In this document: one piece after another, positions 17,547 through 26,684 of the stretch
Numbering within the stretch: the stretch's first letter is position 1
How the letters are laid out: each line of letters starts with the position of its first letter
Origin: Gordonibacter sp. 28C
GTDB taxonomy: Bacteria > Actinomycetota > Coriobacteriia > Coriobacteriales > Eggerthellaceae
Direction of reading: 5' to 3'
Length of the DNA: 64,000 nucleotides
NCBI RefSeq assembly: GCF_003339845.1
Contig: NZ_PPTR01000015.1
Location: 1 to 64,000, forward strand
Translations under genes and position numbers: made by a program
The notes under the pieces: model-generated
What the model was told of the DNA's origin: nothing
Seen by the model: only the letters and a program-made list of their open reading frames with translations
Database searches by the model: none

Positions 17547-20500
17547 CGAGCGTGCAGCCGCCGCAGGCGCGGCGGCTGCACGCCTCTTCCAAACGCTGCT
17601 CGTAGCCCTGCTCGTCGTCGGCGCCGTTTCCGCTCCGTCGCCTGCGTTCGCGGCGATGGGGGGCATGGGCGGTTCCGGCTCCTCCGAGGACGTGTCCTCG
17701 GACGCCTCCGTCGCGCAGAGCGCGGACGACGACCCGAACGCGGAGCAGCTCGGCCTCATGCCGAAGCTCTTCCGCCTCACCGGCGAGAGCCGCGCATCCC
17801 AAGGCGAGGGCAGCCTGTCCGTCGAAGGCGTGGGCGCCGTCTTCCCGAACCTGCTGTCAGTGAACACCACGCCCGCGTCCATCAGCACGGGCATCGAGTG
17901 CCACATGGACGAGGTGTGCGGCTTCGACCCCTGCACCTGCGGCAAGCCCGACGCGTGGGGCCACTGCGCGTGCGGCGGCTTCCGCGAGACCACCCCCGCC
18001 GTGACCATATCCACGAGCGACGCCGACGTGGCGCAGGTCGTGCAGGCGTTCGGCCAGACGTGGATCATGCCCGTCGGGCCCGGCACGGCCACGGTGCAGA
18101 TCACGGCCGACCTCGTGCACTACCGAAGCGCCAGCTACGCGTTCGACGTGGAGGTGGCCCCGTTCGGCGCGGTGGACGCCCTGCTCATCGCGGCGGCGCT
18201 TCTATTGGCGGTGGGCATCCTGGTGGGTCTGTTCTTCCTCGTGCGGCTCATCGTGCGCCTCGTGCGACGCAAGCTGGCCGAGCGCCGCGCCTGGAAGGCG
18301 CGCGGCGACGAGCTGAAGGAGGAGTTCCCCTTGACGTGGCGTGCCAAGCTCCAATCCGAGAAATATGCGAAGTCCCAGCGCGGCCGTCGTCGGCGCGCGG
18401 GGCACCGCCGCCCGTTCGCGCACGACTTCCTGTTCTCGCTGCGCCAGGCGGTTCCGGTGCTCGTGGCCGCGCTTGCGCTGTTCGCCGTGCTCGTGCCGGT
18501 GTCCACCTCGGTGGTGGGCGACATCTCCGTGTTCAACGTGAACTACACGCACGAGCAGCTGAAGTTCCAGTTCTACGCGCAGGACCTTGCGCCCGTCGTC
18601 AACGCGGCGTGCGTGCTGTTCGGCGCCGTGCTGGCCGTGGTGCTGTTCCGTTTCCTGCTGGTGAAGCGCGCCACCACGGCGTTCTTGTCGGTGGGCCTGT
18701 CGCGCGTGAAACTGTTCTTCTCGCGCTACCTGGCCGGCGCCGCGTGCATCGTGGCGGGCATCGCCGTGCCGTTCGCCGTGTCGCTGCTGCTGAACCACCT
18801 GGCGCTGGGGCTCTACGACGGCGAGGTCCACGAGTTCTTCTACGTTACCTGCGGCTACGTCACGGTGGCGCTCGCGGCGTTCGCGCTCGTGGGCATCGCC
18901 GTCATCTGCGCGGGCACGCTGTTCGAGACGTGCACGTTCGGCGTGGCGCTGCTGGCCAGCGTAAGCGTGGTGCTGTGGGGCGTGGGCGTGCTGGCCGACT
19001 ACCTGCTGGTGGGCAACGCCTCGGGGGCGGCGCTTTACGGCCAGGCGGTGCAGGTGGAGCCGTCGTTTTTGTCGCAGCTCTCGTATCTGAACCCGCTGCT
19101 GTTCTTCTCCGACGCGGGCGGCTCGCACCAGTTCTTCATGGCGCTGCATCCCGTGTACTACCCCGTGTTCGGATCGTGGTCGCTCATCATCGGCTGGTTC
19201 GCGGCGTACCTGGCGCTTTCGGCGCTGGGGCTGGCGGCGTTTTGCCGCCGTCGCGGCGAGCAGGCCGAGATGGCCGGCAAGGCGCCCGTGTTCTCGCTGC
19301 TCTCCGTGGCCGTGCTGGGTTTGGCCGCCTTCGCGGCCGCCGTGGCCCTGTTGGGCTCGGTGGACGTGGGGGTGGCGCTCGTGGTGGGCGCGGCGCTGTT
19401 CGTGCTCGTGTCGCTCGTGCTGCTGTTCGGACCCCTGCGCGGCCGCACCGCACGCCGGACGACGCTCGCTTGCGTGGGCGGCGAGCTTGCGGCCATGGCG
19501 GCCGTCGTGGCGGTGGTGGCGGGCGGCGCCTTCGGGTACGCGGGCTTCATCCCCGCTGCCGAGGACGTGGAGAGCGTGGAGGTGTCCTACAACGGCTCGC
19601 CCAGCTACCTCACGCAGGGCTTCTCGGGCGTGGCCAGCGGCTCGTCCTACTATTACACGTCGTACCGCAGCTACGGCCAGGAGTCGTCCGTCGACATCGT
19701 GCGCTCGCTCCACGGCCAGCTCATCGACTCGGCGCGCACGGCGCGCGCGACGAACTACGAGGATTTCCAGAGCTCGGTCGTGCCCTACGACGTGGTGCTG
19801 CGCTACCGTCTGAAAGACGGCGGGGAAGTGGTGCGCTACTACAACCAAGCCACGGTGGGCGAGCTTTCCGCCCTGTTGGCCCTGGACAACGACGAGCACA
19901 CCCACGAGCTGGAGAACGCCGTGGTCACCGGCGACACGAGCGGCCTGTCCGACGAGGAGCGCGAGGCGCTGTCGAAGTCGCCCTCGTACAACGCCTACCG
20001 CGCCGGCTACGTCTACCTGGGCGACGGCGCGCTCAACCGCATCATGCAGGTGGAGTGCACCGACGAGGAGCGCTCCGAACTCGTGCGCGCCTTGGCGCAC
20101 GACCTGGCGAACACGAACGCGAACGAGCGCTACCTGCCGTCCAAGCCGGCCCGCGCCGCGCTCATGTTCACGCTGTCGCCCGAGCTGGACGTGGCCTCGT
20201 TCGGCTACTCGTTCAGCAACGCCGTGACCTACGTCACGGACGACTGGACCGAGACCATGGCGTGGCTCGAGGGCAAGGGCCTTATCGACGCGTTGGGCGG
20301 GCAGCTGGACTCCAAGGTCATCGAGCAGCTCACGTTCCAGCTCGATGACCCCTACGCGTCCATCAACAAGGTCACGCAGCCGGTGAGCCGCTATTTCATG
20401 GCCTACCGCAGCGAAACGGCCGGCCAGTACTGGATCACGCAGGACTACGGCGCCCTCAAGGTGGTCGACGAGCAGAGCAAGATCGCCGAGATCGTGCCGA

Positions 20501-20616
20501 ACCTGCGCATGGGCTGCTACATGACGGGCGGCTACCTGGTGCAGGCGAAGCTGCGCGGTATCGAGGCGTACGTGTACTTCTACCTGCCGGCGGAGCTCGC
20601 GCCGTCGTACCTGTAA
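17533..20616 (+). CDS. ABC transporter permease fused to a Cys-rich extracellular domain
   Basis: A 1027-residue protein. The signal peptide ends near AFA-A. A Cys-rich Ig-like domain follows (CHMDEVCGFDPCTCG, then CACGG, near residues 117-150), then a membrane helix (about 217-243), a basic cytoplasmic loop, and six or more helices (about 300-650) like an ABC-2-type permease. The last ~350 residues form a large soluble domain with little family signal. The ATPase gene follows 10 bp later. Fusion of the operon's signature domain to the permease suggests that the surface proteins and this exporter act together. Substrate unknown. Confidence 0.7.
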   Translation: MTPANERAAAAGAAAARLFQTLLVALLVVGAVSAPSPAFAAMGGMGGSGSSEDVSSDASVAQSADDDPNAEQLGLMPKLFRLTGESRASQGEGSLSVEGVGAVFPNLLSVNTTPASISTGIECHMDEVCGFDPCTCGKPDAWGHCACGGFRETTPAVTISTSDADVAQVVQAFGQTWIMPVGPGTATVQITADLVHYRSASYAFDVEVAPFGAVDALLIAAALLLAVGILVGLFFLVRLIVRLVRRKLAERRAWKARGDELKEEFPLTWRAKLQSEKYAKSQRGRRRRAGHRRPFAHDFLFSLRQAVPVLVAALALFAVLVPVSTSVVGDISVFNVNYTHEQLKFQFYAQDLAPVVNAACVLFGAVLAVVLFRFLLVKRATTAFLSVGLSRVKLFFSRYLAGAACIVAGIAVPFAVSLLLNHLALGLYDGEVHEFFYVTCGYVTVALAAFALVGIAVICAGTLFETCTFGVALLASVSVVLWGVGVLADYLLVGNASGAALYGQAVQVEPSFLSQLSYLNPLLFFSDAGGSHQFFMALHPVYYPVFGSWSLIIGWFAAYLALSALGLAAFCRRRGEQAEMAGKAPVFSLLSVAVLGLAAFAAAVALLGSVDVGVALVVGAALFVLVSLVLLFGPLRGRTARRTTLACVGGELAAMAAVVAVVAGGAFGYAGFIPAAEDVESVEVSYNGSPSYLTQGFSGVASGSSYYYTSYRSYGQESSVDIVRSLHGQLIDSARTARATNYEDFQSSVVPYDVVLRYRLKDGGEVVRYYNQATVGELSALLALDNDEHTHELENAVVTGDTSGLSDEEREALSKSPSYNAYRAGYVYLGDGALNRIMQVECTDEERSELVRALAHDLANTNANERYLPSKPARAALMFTLSPELDVASFGYSFSNAVTYVTDDWTETMAWLEGKGLIDALGGQLDSKVIEQLTFQLDDPYASINKVTQPVSRYFMAYRSETAGQYWITQDYGALKVVDEQSKIAEIVPNLRMGCYMTGGYLVQAKLRGIEAYVYFYLPAELAPSYL

Positions 20617-20626
20617 GGGGGTGCCC

Positions 20627-21358
20627 ATGATAGAGGTGGCGAACATATCGAAGCGCTTCGGGGCGCATCAGGCGCTCGAGGACATCACGCTCACCGTGGC
20701 CGACGGCATGGTGTACGGCCTGGTGGGCTACAACGGGGCGGGCAAGACCACGCTGCTGAAGATCATCGCCGGCGTGTACAAGCCCGACGCCGGCGAGGTG
20801 CACATCGACGGCGTGCCCATGCACAGCGACCGGGTGAGCCACGACTCGCTGTTCATCGTGGCCGACGAACCGTACTTCCTGCCCCAAGCCACGCCCGAGA
20901 CCATGCACTCGTTCTACCGAGGCTACTACCCGCACTGGTCCGACGACGTCTACGAGCGCATGCTGGCCCTGTTCGGCTTGGATCCTCTGGCGAAGGTCAC
21001 GGGCTTCTCCAAGGGCATGCAGCGCCAACTGGGCATTCTGCTGGGCTTCGCCACGGGCGTGAAGACCATGCTCCTGGACGAGAGCTTCGACGGGCTGGAC
21101 CTGGGGAAGCGCAACCTGCTGAAGCGGCTGTTGAAGGCGTACGCGCACGAGCGCGGGGCCTCGGTCATCCTGTCGTCGCACAACCTGCGCGAGCTGGAGG
21201 ACGCGGCCGACCACCTGGGCATGATCAAGGGGTGCCGGTTGACGTTCGACGGCAGCGTGGCAAGTGTGCACGAGCAGTATCCGGGGTCGTCTTTGGAGGA
21301 GATTTTTCTGTCCGAGGGCGGGAACAAGGTCGAGGACATCCATGGTATTTTCGTTTGA
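20627..21358 (+). CDS. ABC transporter ATP-binding protein, partner of the permease
   Basis: A 243-residue ATPase. Walker A is GYNGAGKTT (residues ~35-43), the signature loop is FSKGMQRQ rather than LSGGQ, and Walker B is MLLDESFDGLD followed by the switch His (LSSHNLRELE). The KGMQ signature is typical of ABC-2-type exporter ATPases. AAGGGGG precedes ATG 20627; a GTG at 20621 is also in frame. It directly follows the permease gene. Confidence 0.9.
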   Translation: MIEVANISKRFGAHQALEDITLTVADGMVYGLVGYNGAGKTTLLKIIAGVYKPDAGEVHIDGVPMHSDRVSHDSLFIVADEPYFLPQATPETMHSFYRGYYPHWSDDVYERMLALFGLDPLAKVTGFSKGMQRQLGILLGFATGVKTMLLDESFDGLDLGKRNLLKRLLKAYAHERGASVILSSHNLRELEDAADHLGMIKGCRLTFDGSVASVHEQYPGSSLEEIFLSEGGNKVEDIHGIFV

Positions 21359-21372
21359 AAATCGGGTGGTGG

Positions 21373-21495
21373 CCGCAGGGGCCGGGGACTCGGGGGCACG
21401 GCGCTCGGGCAGTCCTGGCTCGCACGAACAGCCCGCAGGGCTGTTCGGCTCGTGCGGAATCTCGCGGCGCGCCCCCGAGCCCCCGGCCCCTGCGG
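21373..21495. repeat. Long palindromic element, family B copy 1
   Basis: 123 bp. Outer arms of about 32 bp are nearly perfect inverted repeats (starting CCGCAGGGGCCGGGG). Inside lies a core holding GCTCGGGCAGTCCTGG, CTCGCACGAA, a 9-bp hairpin GAACAGCCC/GGGCTGTTC and CGGCTCGTGCGGAA. The same core, with different arms, is at 41991-42109. It begins 15 bp after the ATPase stop and may also terminate or attenuate transcription. Confidence 0.75.
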
Positions 21496-21599
21496 GGGAC
21501 CCGCTTTGTCAGCTGGGTGAGAGAGGGGGACAGCGGAGCGCCTTCGGCGCTTGCTTTGGAAGGATGTTCCGTCCCGAGCAAAGTCGGAGTGCTGCAGCT

Positions 21600-21722
21600 T
21601 GTCATCCCGAGGGAAGCCGGAGCGTTATCCTCTGTCGTCCCGCGCGGAGCCGAAGCGCCGCCCCCTGTCATCCTGAGCGGAGCGCGTCAGCGCGGAGTCG
21701 AAGGATCCCGCGCGGCGTCAGC
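21600..21722. repeat. Dispersed TCATCCTGAGCGG repeat, copy 2, with degenerate tandem copies
   Basis: The clear copy spans 21666-21722 (TGTCATCCTGAGCGG through GTCGAAGGATCCC). Before it lie two decayed versions, starting CTTGTCATCCCGAGG near 21599 and TGTCGTCCCGCGCGG near 21635. With the family B element this fills most of the 397-bp gap 21359-21755. Confidence 0.55.
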
Positions 21723-21755
21723 CATGGCGCTTTCGAGTGGAACCGTCATGGTTGC

Positions 21756-22424
21756 GTGGCCCTCGCAGGCGGCCTCGCGGTCTGGCGTCTCCTCCTTCTC
21801 CCTCTCGTCCTGGCGCTGGCGGCGTGCTTGGCGCTCGCCTCTCCGGCCTACGCGCTTTCCTCCACGGCGGAGCGTGTCGTGGAGCCGGTGGAGGTGTTGC
21901 GGGTGAGCGCGGGAGCGTTCGGCGCGGAGTCGACGGCGCCTCTCGCGGACGGAGCGGGGGAGCTTGCGCTGCCGCGGTTCTGCCCGGTGGCGCTTTCGGC
22001 GGAGTGCGATCCGGCGTCCATCGAGGCGGGGGTCGATTGCGGTATGGACTGGATGTGCGGGATCGAGCCGTGCCTGTGCGGGTCGGCCGACGCGTGGGGA
22101 GGGTGCTCGTGCAACGGGCTGGAGACGACGGTGCCTGCCGTGGCCTACGCGTCGTCGGATGAAGGCGTCGTGCGGGTGGCGGAAGCTGCGGGACGGGTGT
22201 GGCTCGTGCCCGTCGCCCCCGGCACCGCCACCGTCACGTGCACGGCTTCGCTCAAGCACTTCGCCGACGCCGAGGCGCATCTGGCCGTGACCGTGGGCGG
22301 GCCGACGCTCGCCGACGGCGTGCTCGCGGGTCTGTGCTTGCTGGCGGTCGCGTTGACCGCGGCGTGCGTGCTGCTCGCCCGTCGCGCGGTGAAGCGGAGG
22401 AGGCGCCATGCGGGCCTTTCGTAG
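21756..22424 (+). CDS. Small exported membrane protein with Cys-rich Ig-like domain
   Basis: About 222 residues. A hydrophobic leader ends near AYA-L. A Cys-rich domain (CGMDWMCGIEPCLCG then CSCNG) and the Ig-like strand pattern closely resemble the N-terminal part of the 17533 permease protein. A C-terminal helix and a basic tail follow (RRAVKRRRR). GTG at 21756 is the first plausible start after the repeat block, but its ribosome site is weak, so the N-terminus is uncertain. It may be a soluble-domain duplicate of the permease's sensor part. Confidence 0.65.
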   Translation: MALAGGLAVWRLLLLPLVLALAACLALASPAYALSSTAERVVEPVEVLRVSAGAFGAESTAPLADGAGELALPRFCPVALSAECDPASIEAGVDCGMDWMCGIEPCLCGSADAWGGCSCNGLETTVPAVAYASSDEGVVRVAEAAGRVWLVPVAPGTATVTCTASLKHFADAEAHLAVTVGGPTLADGVLAGLCLLAVALTAACVLLARRAVKRRRRHAGLS

Positions 22425-22523
22425 GGGCGATCTCCTGATCGCCCGTTCGCGCGCAGCGCGAAAAGCAACTTCTGCCGGGTTTGCCGGCTTCGCCGGAGCG
22501 GGCGATCAGGAGATCGCCCCTAC
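22421..22523. repeat. Long palindromic element, family C copy 1
   Basis: Perfect 25-bp inverted arms (22421-22445 and 22499-22523) beginning GTAGGGGCGATCTCC flank a 53-bp centre. The left arm overlaps the stop region of the preceding gene. Related elements are at 42230-42368 and 52009-52113. Confidence 0.8.
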
Positions 22524-22544
22524 AGGTCCAAGGGGGTTGGGGGG

Positions 22545-23408
22545 ATGGTGATGAAAAACGTTGTGAAGACGGCTTGTGCGGCCGTTGCGCTCGCGCTCTG
22601 CGTTCTCGCGCTCGCCGGCTGCGCGCAGCCGCAGGTGGCGAGCGACTCGCCGCGCGTCGCCGACGTGCGGCTCGCCAGCACGAGCGCCATGACGGAATCT
22701 TCGCAGAACGTGGAGGTCAAGCTCGTGTTCGACCAGCCCGTGTCCGTGGCGGCCGACGCGGCCGACGACTTCGAGGTGCTGCTCAACGGCAGCCCGCTCG
22801 ACGGCGGGGCTGTGGCGCTCGACGTGCGCGGCTCGGCCGACGGCGTCACGTTCGTGCTGCATCCCTCGTCCGGCGCCAGCACCGCGGGAGGGAAGGGCAC
22901 GTTCTTCGCGCTGTACCAGAGCGGGTTCTCCGTAGCCGCCAAGCGCGCGGACGGCGCGCTGCCGTCCGTTACGGCCGTCTCCGGCTCGTGCGCCGTGCTC
23001 GACGCGCCGGTGGAGGGCACGCTGCCCAGCGGCCTGACCATCGAGGTGGCGGATGTGCGCGCCGGGTCGACGGACGACAACCTGCCGGCCCAGACCACGT
23101 TCAGGGTGACGTCCCCTGCTCTCGTGCGCGCCATCACCTGGTTCTCGCCCGACGGGGGTGCGACGAAGCTGCTCAAGCACAACCACACGTTCGCCGACGC
23201 CGATGCTCAGGACTGCGCGGCCGACTTGGCGAAGGTGGTCAACGAGGCATCCGGCTTCGGCATCGTTGCCAAGGCGTCGGGCGACGTGGTCACGCTCACG
23301 GCCGTCTCGGTCGCCGACGGCCAAACCGTCGATCCCGTGGTCGTGGAGGGCGTGGGCGTGGAAGGCGGGGCGTACGACGCGTCCCAGGGCACGGGAGAGG
23401 GGGCTTGA
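22545..23408 (+). CDS. Lipoprotein of the uptake operon, function unknown
   Basis: A 287-residue protein with a lipoprotein signal peptide (lipobox LAGC, Cys26). The mature part is beta-rich with two Ig-like halves and no Cys-rich motif. It contains a conserved-looking HNHTFADADAQD segment near residue 222. Its stop overlaps the start of the FecCD permease (TGATG), so it is translated with the transporter. An accessory substrate-capture role at the cell surface is inferred from position only. ATG 22551 is an alternative start. Confidence 0.7.
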   Translation: MVMKNVVKTACAAVALALCVLALAGCAQPQVASDSPRVADVRLASTSAMTESSQNVEVKLVFDQPVSVAADAADDFEVLLNGSPLDGGAVALDVRGSADGVTFVLHPSSGASTAGGKGTFFALYQSGFSVAAKRADGALPSVTAVSGSCAVLDAPVEGTLPSGLTIEVADVRAGSTDDNLPAQTTFRVTSPALVRAITWFSPDGGATKLLKHNHTFADADAQDCAADLAKVVNEASGFGIVAKASGDVVTLTAVSVADGQTVDPVVVEGVGVEGGAYDASQGTGEGA

Positions 23409-24592
23409 TGGCCGCCGAACCGCTGGTCGGGACCGCTGCGGTCGCGAGGGACGAGCTTTCGCCGGCATGTTCCGCCGCACCCGCGTGCGCTCCCGTCGAA
23501 GGCTCCGTCCGCACTGCCCGCAAGCTGGGAGGCACCCCCGCGAAAGGGCTCGTGCGCGTCCCCAGCGCCGCCGACGGCGCGCCGTCCGTGCGCCGCCGCA
23601 AGGCACTCGTGCTGGTGGCGCTTACTGCGCTCGTGGTCGCAAGCTTCCTGTTCTCGCTCACGCTCGGGCGCTACGACATGGACTTCGGGCAGCTGCTCGC
23701 CCTGCTGGCCGCACCGTTCTCGGGTTCGGCCGAGGCGACGGACGCCAATGTGTTCTTCACCATCCGGTTGCCCCGCGTGCTGGCGGCGCTCGTGGTGGGC
23801 GCCGCGCTGTCGGGCGCGGGCTGCGCGTTCCAGGGCATCTTCAAGAACCCCATGGTGTCGCCCGACCTGCTGGGCGCGTCGGCGGGCGCGTGCTTCGGCG
23901 CGGCGCTCGGCATCCTGCTTTCGTTCGGGAGCTTAGGGATAGAGATCGCCGCGTTCGCGGCGGGCGTGGCGGCCGTGCTTGTGAGCTACGGGCTTTCCAG
24001 CGTCATCGGGCGGCGCATGAGCGGAGTGCTCGTGCTCGTGCTGTCGGGCCTCGTGGTGGGCAACCTCTTCCAGGCGTTCACCTCGGCCGTGAAGTTCCTG
24101 GCCGACCCGAACTCCCAGCTGCCCGAGATAACCTTCTGGCTCATGGGCGGCCTGTCGTCCGTGCGAGAGGGCGATCTCGTGGGCCTGCTGGCCGCATTCG
24201 CCGTGGGCACGGTGGGCATCATGGTGCTGCGCTGGCGGCTGAACGTCATGGCGCTCGGCGACGAGGAGGCGCTCTCGCTCGGCGTGAACGTGAAGCGCAC
24301 GCGCCTGGCCGTCATCGCCTGCGCCACGCTGCTCACGTCGGCCTCGGTGGCCGTGGCGGGCATGGTGGGCTGGGTGGGCCTCATCGTGCCGCATCTGGCG
24401 CGCTTTTTGGTGGGCTCGGACCATCGCGCGCTCGTGCCGGCGTCCATGCTGCTGGGTGGCGCGTTCCTCATGCTGGTGGACGACGTGTGCCGCAGCGTCT
24501 ACACCACTGAGATACCGCTGTCCATTCTCACGGCTATTCTGGGCGCGCCGCTGTTCGTGTACCTGATCTGCCGGCAGAGGAAGTCGCTGTGA
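23408..24592 (+). CDS. FecCD/BtuC-type ABC permease
   Basis: A 394-residue permease of the iron-siderophore/haem/cobalamin family, with an N-terminal polar extension of ~60 residues and then about ten helices. Family signatures are RLPRVLAALVVGAALSGAGCAFQG, NPMVSPDLLGASAGA, and near the end GWVGLIVPHLARFLVGSDHR. It overlaps the lipoprotein gene by 3 bp and the ATPase gene by 4 bp. It forms the membrane channel with the ATPase at 24589 and the receptor at 25440. Confidence 0.92.
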   Translation: MAAEPLVGTAAVARDELSPACSAAPACAPVEGSVRTARKLGGTPAKGLVRVPSAADGAPSVRRRKALVLVALTALVVASFLFSLTLGRYDMDFGQLLALLAAPFSGSAEATDANVFFTIRLPRVLAALVVGAALSGAGCAFQGIFKNPMVSPDLLGASAGACFGAALGILLSFGSLGIEIAAFAAGVAAVLVSYGLSSVIGRRMSGVLVLVLSGLVVGNLFQAFTSAVKFLADPNSQLPEITFWLMGGLSSVREGDLVGLLAAFAVGTVGIMVLRWRLNVMALGDEEALSLGVNVKRTRLAVIACATLLTSASVAVAGMVGWVGLIVPHLARFLVGSDHRALVPASMLLGGAFLMLVDDVCRSVYTTEIPLSILTAILGAPLFVYLICRQRKSL

Positions 24593-25443
24593 GCGCCCGG
24601 GAAAGGGCGCGGGCCGCCGCGAGCATTCCCGCCGCAACCGCCCCTGCCCTCCAAGTGAGCCATCTGGCCTGCGGATACGGCGGTGCTTCTGTGCTCGACG
24701 ACGTGTCGTTCTCGCTTGGGTGCGGCCGGGCGCTCGTGCTGTTGGGACCTAACGGCGTGGGAAAGACCACGTTGTTCAAGACCATCTTGGGTTTCCTGCC
24801 GCGTATTGCCGGCGACGTGCGCATCGAGGGCGAGGACGTGCGCGGTTGGACGCGCAAGCGCTACGCGCGCTCGGTCGCCTACGTGCCGCAGACGCACGAT
24901 TCTGCGTTCGGCTTCACCGTGCGCGAGATGGTGCTCATGGGCCGCACGCCCACGCTCGACGGCCTCGCCGGTCCCGGCCGCGAGGACGAGCGCATCGCCG
25001 ACGCGGCCATCGACGAGTTGGGTCTGGCCGCGCTGGCCGACCGAGACTGCACCACGCTCTCGGGCGGCGAGCGCCAGATGGTGCTCATTGCCCGGGCGCT
25101 CGCCCAAGAGCCGCGCTTGCTGGTCATGGACGAGCCCTGCGCGAACCTCGATCTGGGCAACCAGGTCGTCGTGCTCAAGCGCATTCTGGCGCTCGTGGAG
25201 CGGGGGCTCGCCGTGGTCATCACGTCCCACGATCCGAACCATGCGTTTTTGCTGGGCAGCGACGTGGTGTGCGTGGGGCGGGGCTCGGGCGTCACGGCGG
25301 GCGCGGCGCGCGACGTTCTCACGGCCGACGCCCTGGGCGCGCTCTACGGCGTCGAGGTGGGCGTGGGCGAAGTGGGCGGCTCCGAAGGGAAGAGGGGGAC
25401 GGCGTGCACGCCGTTTCTGGATAGCGAGAGGATCGATCTATGA
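24589..25443 (+). CDS. FepC/BtuD-type ABC ATPase
   Basis: A 284-residue ATPase: Walker A GPNGVGKTT, Q-loop YVPQTHD, signature LSGGERQ, Walker B LLVMDEPCANLD, switch His in ITSHDPNHA. These are typical of iron-chelate/haem/B12 importers. GTG at 24589 overlaps the permease stop (GTGA), and its stop overlaps the receptor's ATG (ATGA). The ~40-residue C-terminal tail is polar. Confidence 0.92.
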   Translation: MSARERARAAASIPAATAPALQVSHLACGYGGASVLDDVSFSLGCGRALVLLGPNGVGKTTLFKTILGFLPRIAGDVRIEGEDVRGWTRKRYARSVAYVPQTHDSAFGFTVREMVLMGRTPTLDGLAGPGREDERIADAAIDELGLAALADRDCTTLSGGERQMVLIARALAQEPRLLVMDEPCANLDLGNQVVVLKRILALVERGLAVVITSHDPNHAFLLGSDVVCVGRGSGVTAGAARDVLTADALGALYGVEVGVGEVGGSEGKRGTACTPFLDSERIDL

Positions 25444-26657
25444 AGAACCTGCACCCGGAATCCGGCCTTGCGACGCGCGGCTCCCGAACAGCTCGAACGG
25501 GCGGCGCGGCACGCGTCCTCACCCGTCGGAGCTTCCTCGGCTGGGCGGCCGTCGCCGCCGCCAGCGCGTGCGCGGGCGGCATGCTCTCCGGATGCGCGAG
25601 CGCCGGTTTCGCGCAGGGCAACCTCACCAGCGTCGCCGACATGGGCGGGCGCAGCGTCATGGTGCCCGAGCAGATCGACCGCGTGTTCTGCACGAACCCC
25701 ATCGGCACGGTCGATCTGTTCGCCCTCGCGCCCGAGAAGCTGGCCGGTTGGAACTTCCGCCCGGCCGGCGACAACAAGAAGTACATCCCCGACGAGTACT
25801 TCGCCCTGCCGTCGCTGGGCGTGTGGATGGGCGCGGGATCGGTGCCCAACGCCGAGGAAATAGCCGCGCAGGATCCCGACGTCCTGCTGTGCTACTGGAC
25901 GGCGGACGACGTGGGCGGCGGCATGGCCGACGACATCCGCGACGAGACGGGCCTGCCCGTGGTGCTGGTGGACTACGACGTTCGCCATGCGCCCGAGATG
26001 TTCCGCTATGTGGGCGACCTCGTCGGCTGCGCCGAGCGCGGCGAGGAGTTGGCGGCGTTCTGCGAGCGGAAGCTCGCCGTCATCGAGCGCATCGCCGCCA
26101 GCATCCCGGATAGGCAGCGCAAGTCCGTCTTCCTGGCACAGGGCAACGACGGCCTCACCACCGACCCGGTGGGCAGCATGCACGTCACCGACGCGCTCGA
26201 GCTCATCAGGACGGGCAACGTGGCCGACATGCCCGGCACCGAGGGCAAGGGCATGGGCATGCCCAGCGTTAACCTGGAGCAGGTCATCACCTGGAACCCC
26301 GACGCCGTGCTCGTGGCCGAGTTCAACATGAGCGATTCGGAGAGTTCCGACATCTACGGCGCCATCCAGCAGGATGCTCACTGGAACAACGTGCCGTGCG
26401 TGAAGGCTGGCGAGATATACCGCATCCCCCAGTCGCCGTTCTCGTGGTTTGGACGGCCCCCCTCGGCCGCGCGCGTGCTCGGCTGCCTCTGGGTGCTGAA
26501 GGTGCTCTATCCCCAGTACGCCGCCGACATCAACATGCGCGACGAGACCATCGAGTTCTACCGCACGTTCTACCGCTACGACGGCTTCGACGAGTACACC
26601 CTCGACCAGCTTCTGGGTGCTGCGGGCATCGACAGCGTCACCGGGGAGAAGCGCTAA
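25440..26657 (+). CDS. Tat-exported substrate-binding lipoprotein (iron-complex/haem type)
   Basis: A 405-residue protein. The leader has a twin-arginine motif (TRRSFLG, residues 28-34) and a lipobox LSGC (Cys52), so it is probably a Tat-exported lipoprotein. The mature part has the two-lobed TroA/BtuF-like fold (LAPEKLAGWN; NAEEIAAQDPDVLL; NLEQVITWNPDAVLV; SWFGRPPSAARVLGCLWVLKVLYP). Folding before export would suit a receptor that carries a bound cofactor. It closes the FecCD transporter genes. The substrate could be ferric chelate, haem, corrinoid or a metal oxyanion; sequence alone does not decide. Confidence 0.85.
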   Translation: MKNLHPESGLATRGSRTARTGGAARVLTRRSFLGWAAVAAASACAGGMLSGCASAGFAQGNLTSVADMGGRSVMVPEQIDRVFCTNPIGTVDLFALAPEKLAGWNFRPAGDNKKYIPDEYFALPSLGVWMGAGSVPNAEEIAAQDPDVLLCYWTADDVGGGMADDIRDETGLPVVLVDYDVRHAPEMFRYVGDLVGCAERGEELAAFCERKLAVIERIAASIPDRQRKSVFLAQGNDGLTTDPVGSMHVTDALELIRTGNVADMPGTEGKGMGMPSVNLEQVITWNPDAVLVAEFNMSDSESSDIYGAIQQDAHWNNVPCVKAGEIYRIPQSPFSWFGRPPSAARVLGCLWVLKVLYPQYAADINMRDETIEFYRTFYRYDGFDEYTLDQLLGAAGIDSVTGEKR

Positions 26658-26684
26658 ACGGCCCGCCGCTCCCTCTCGGCCTCG

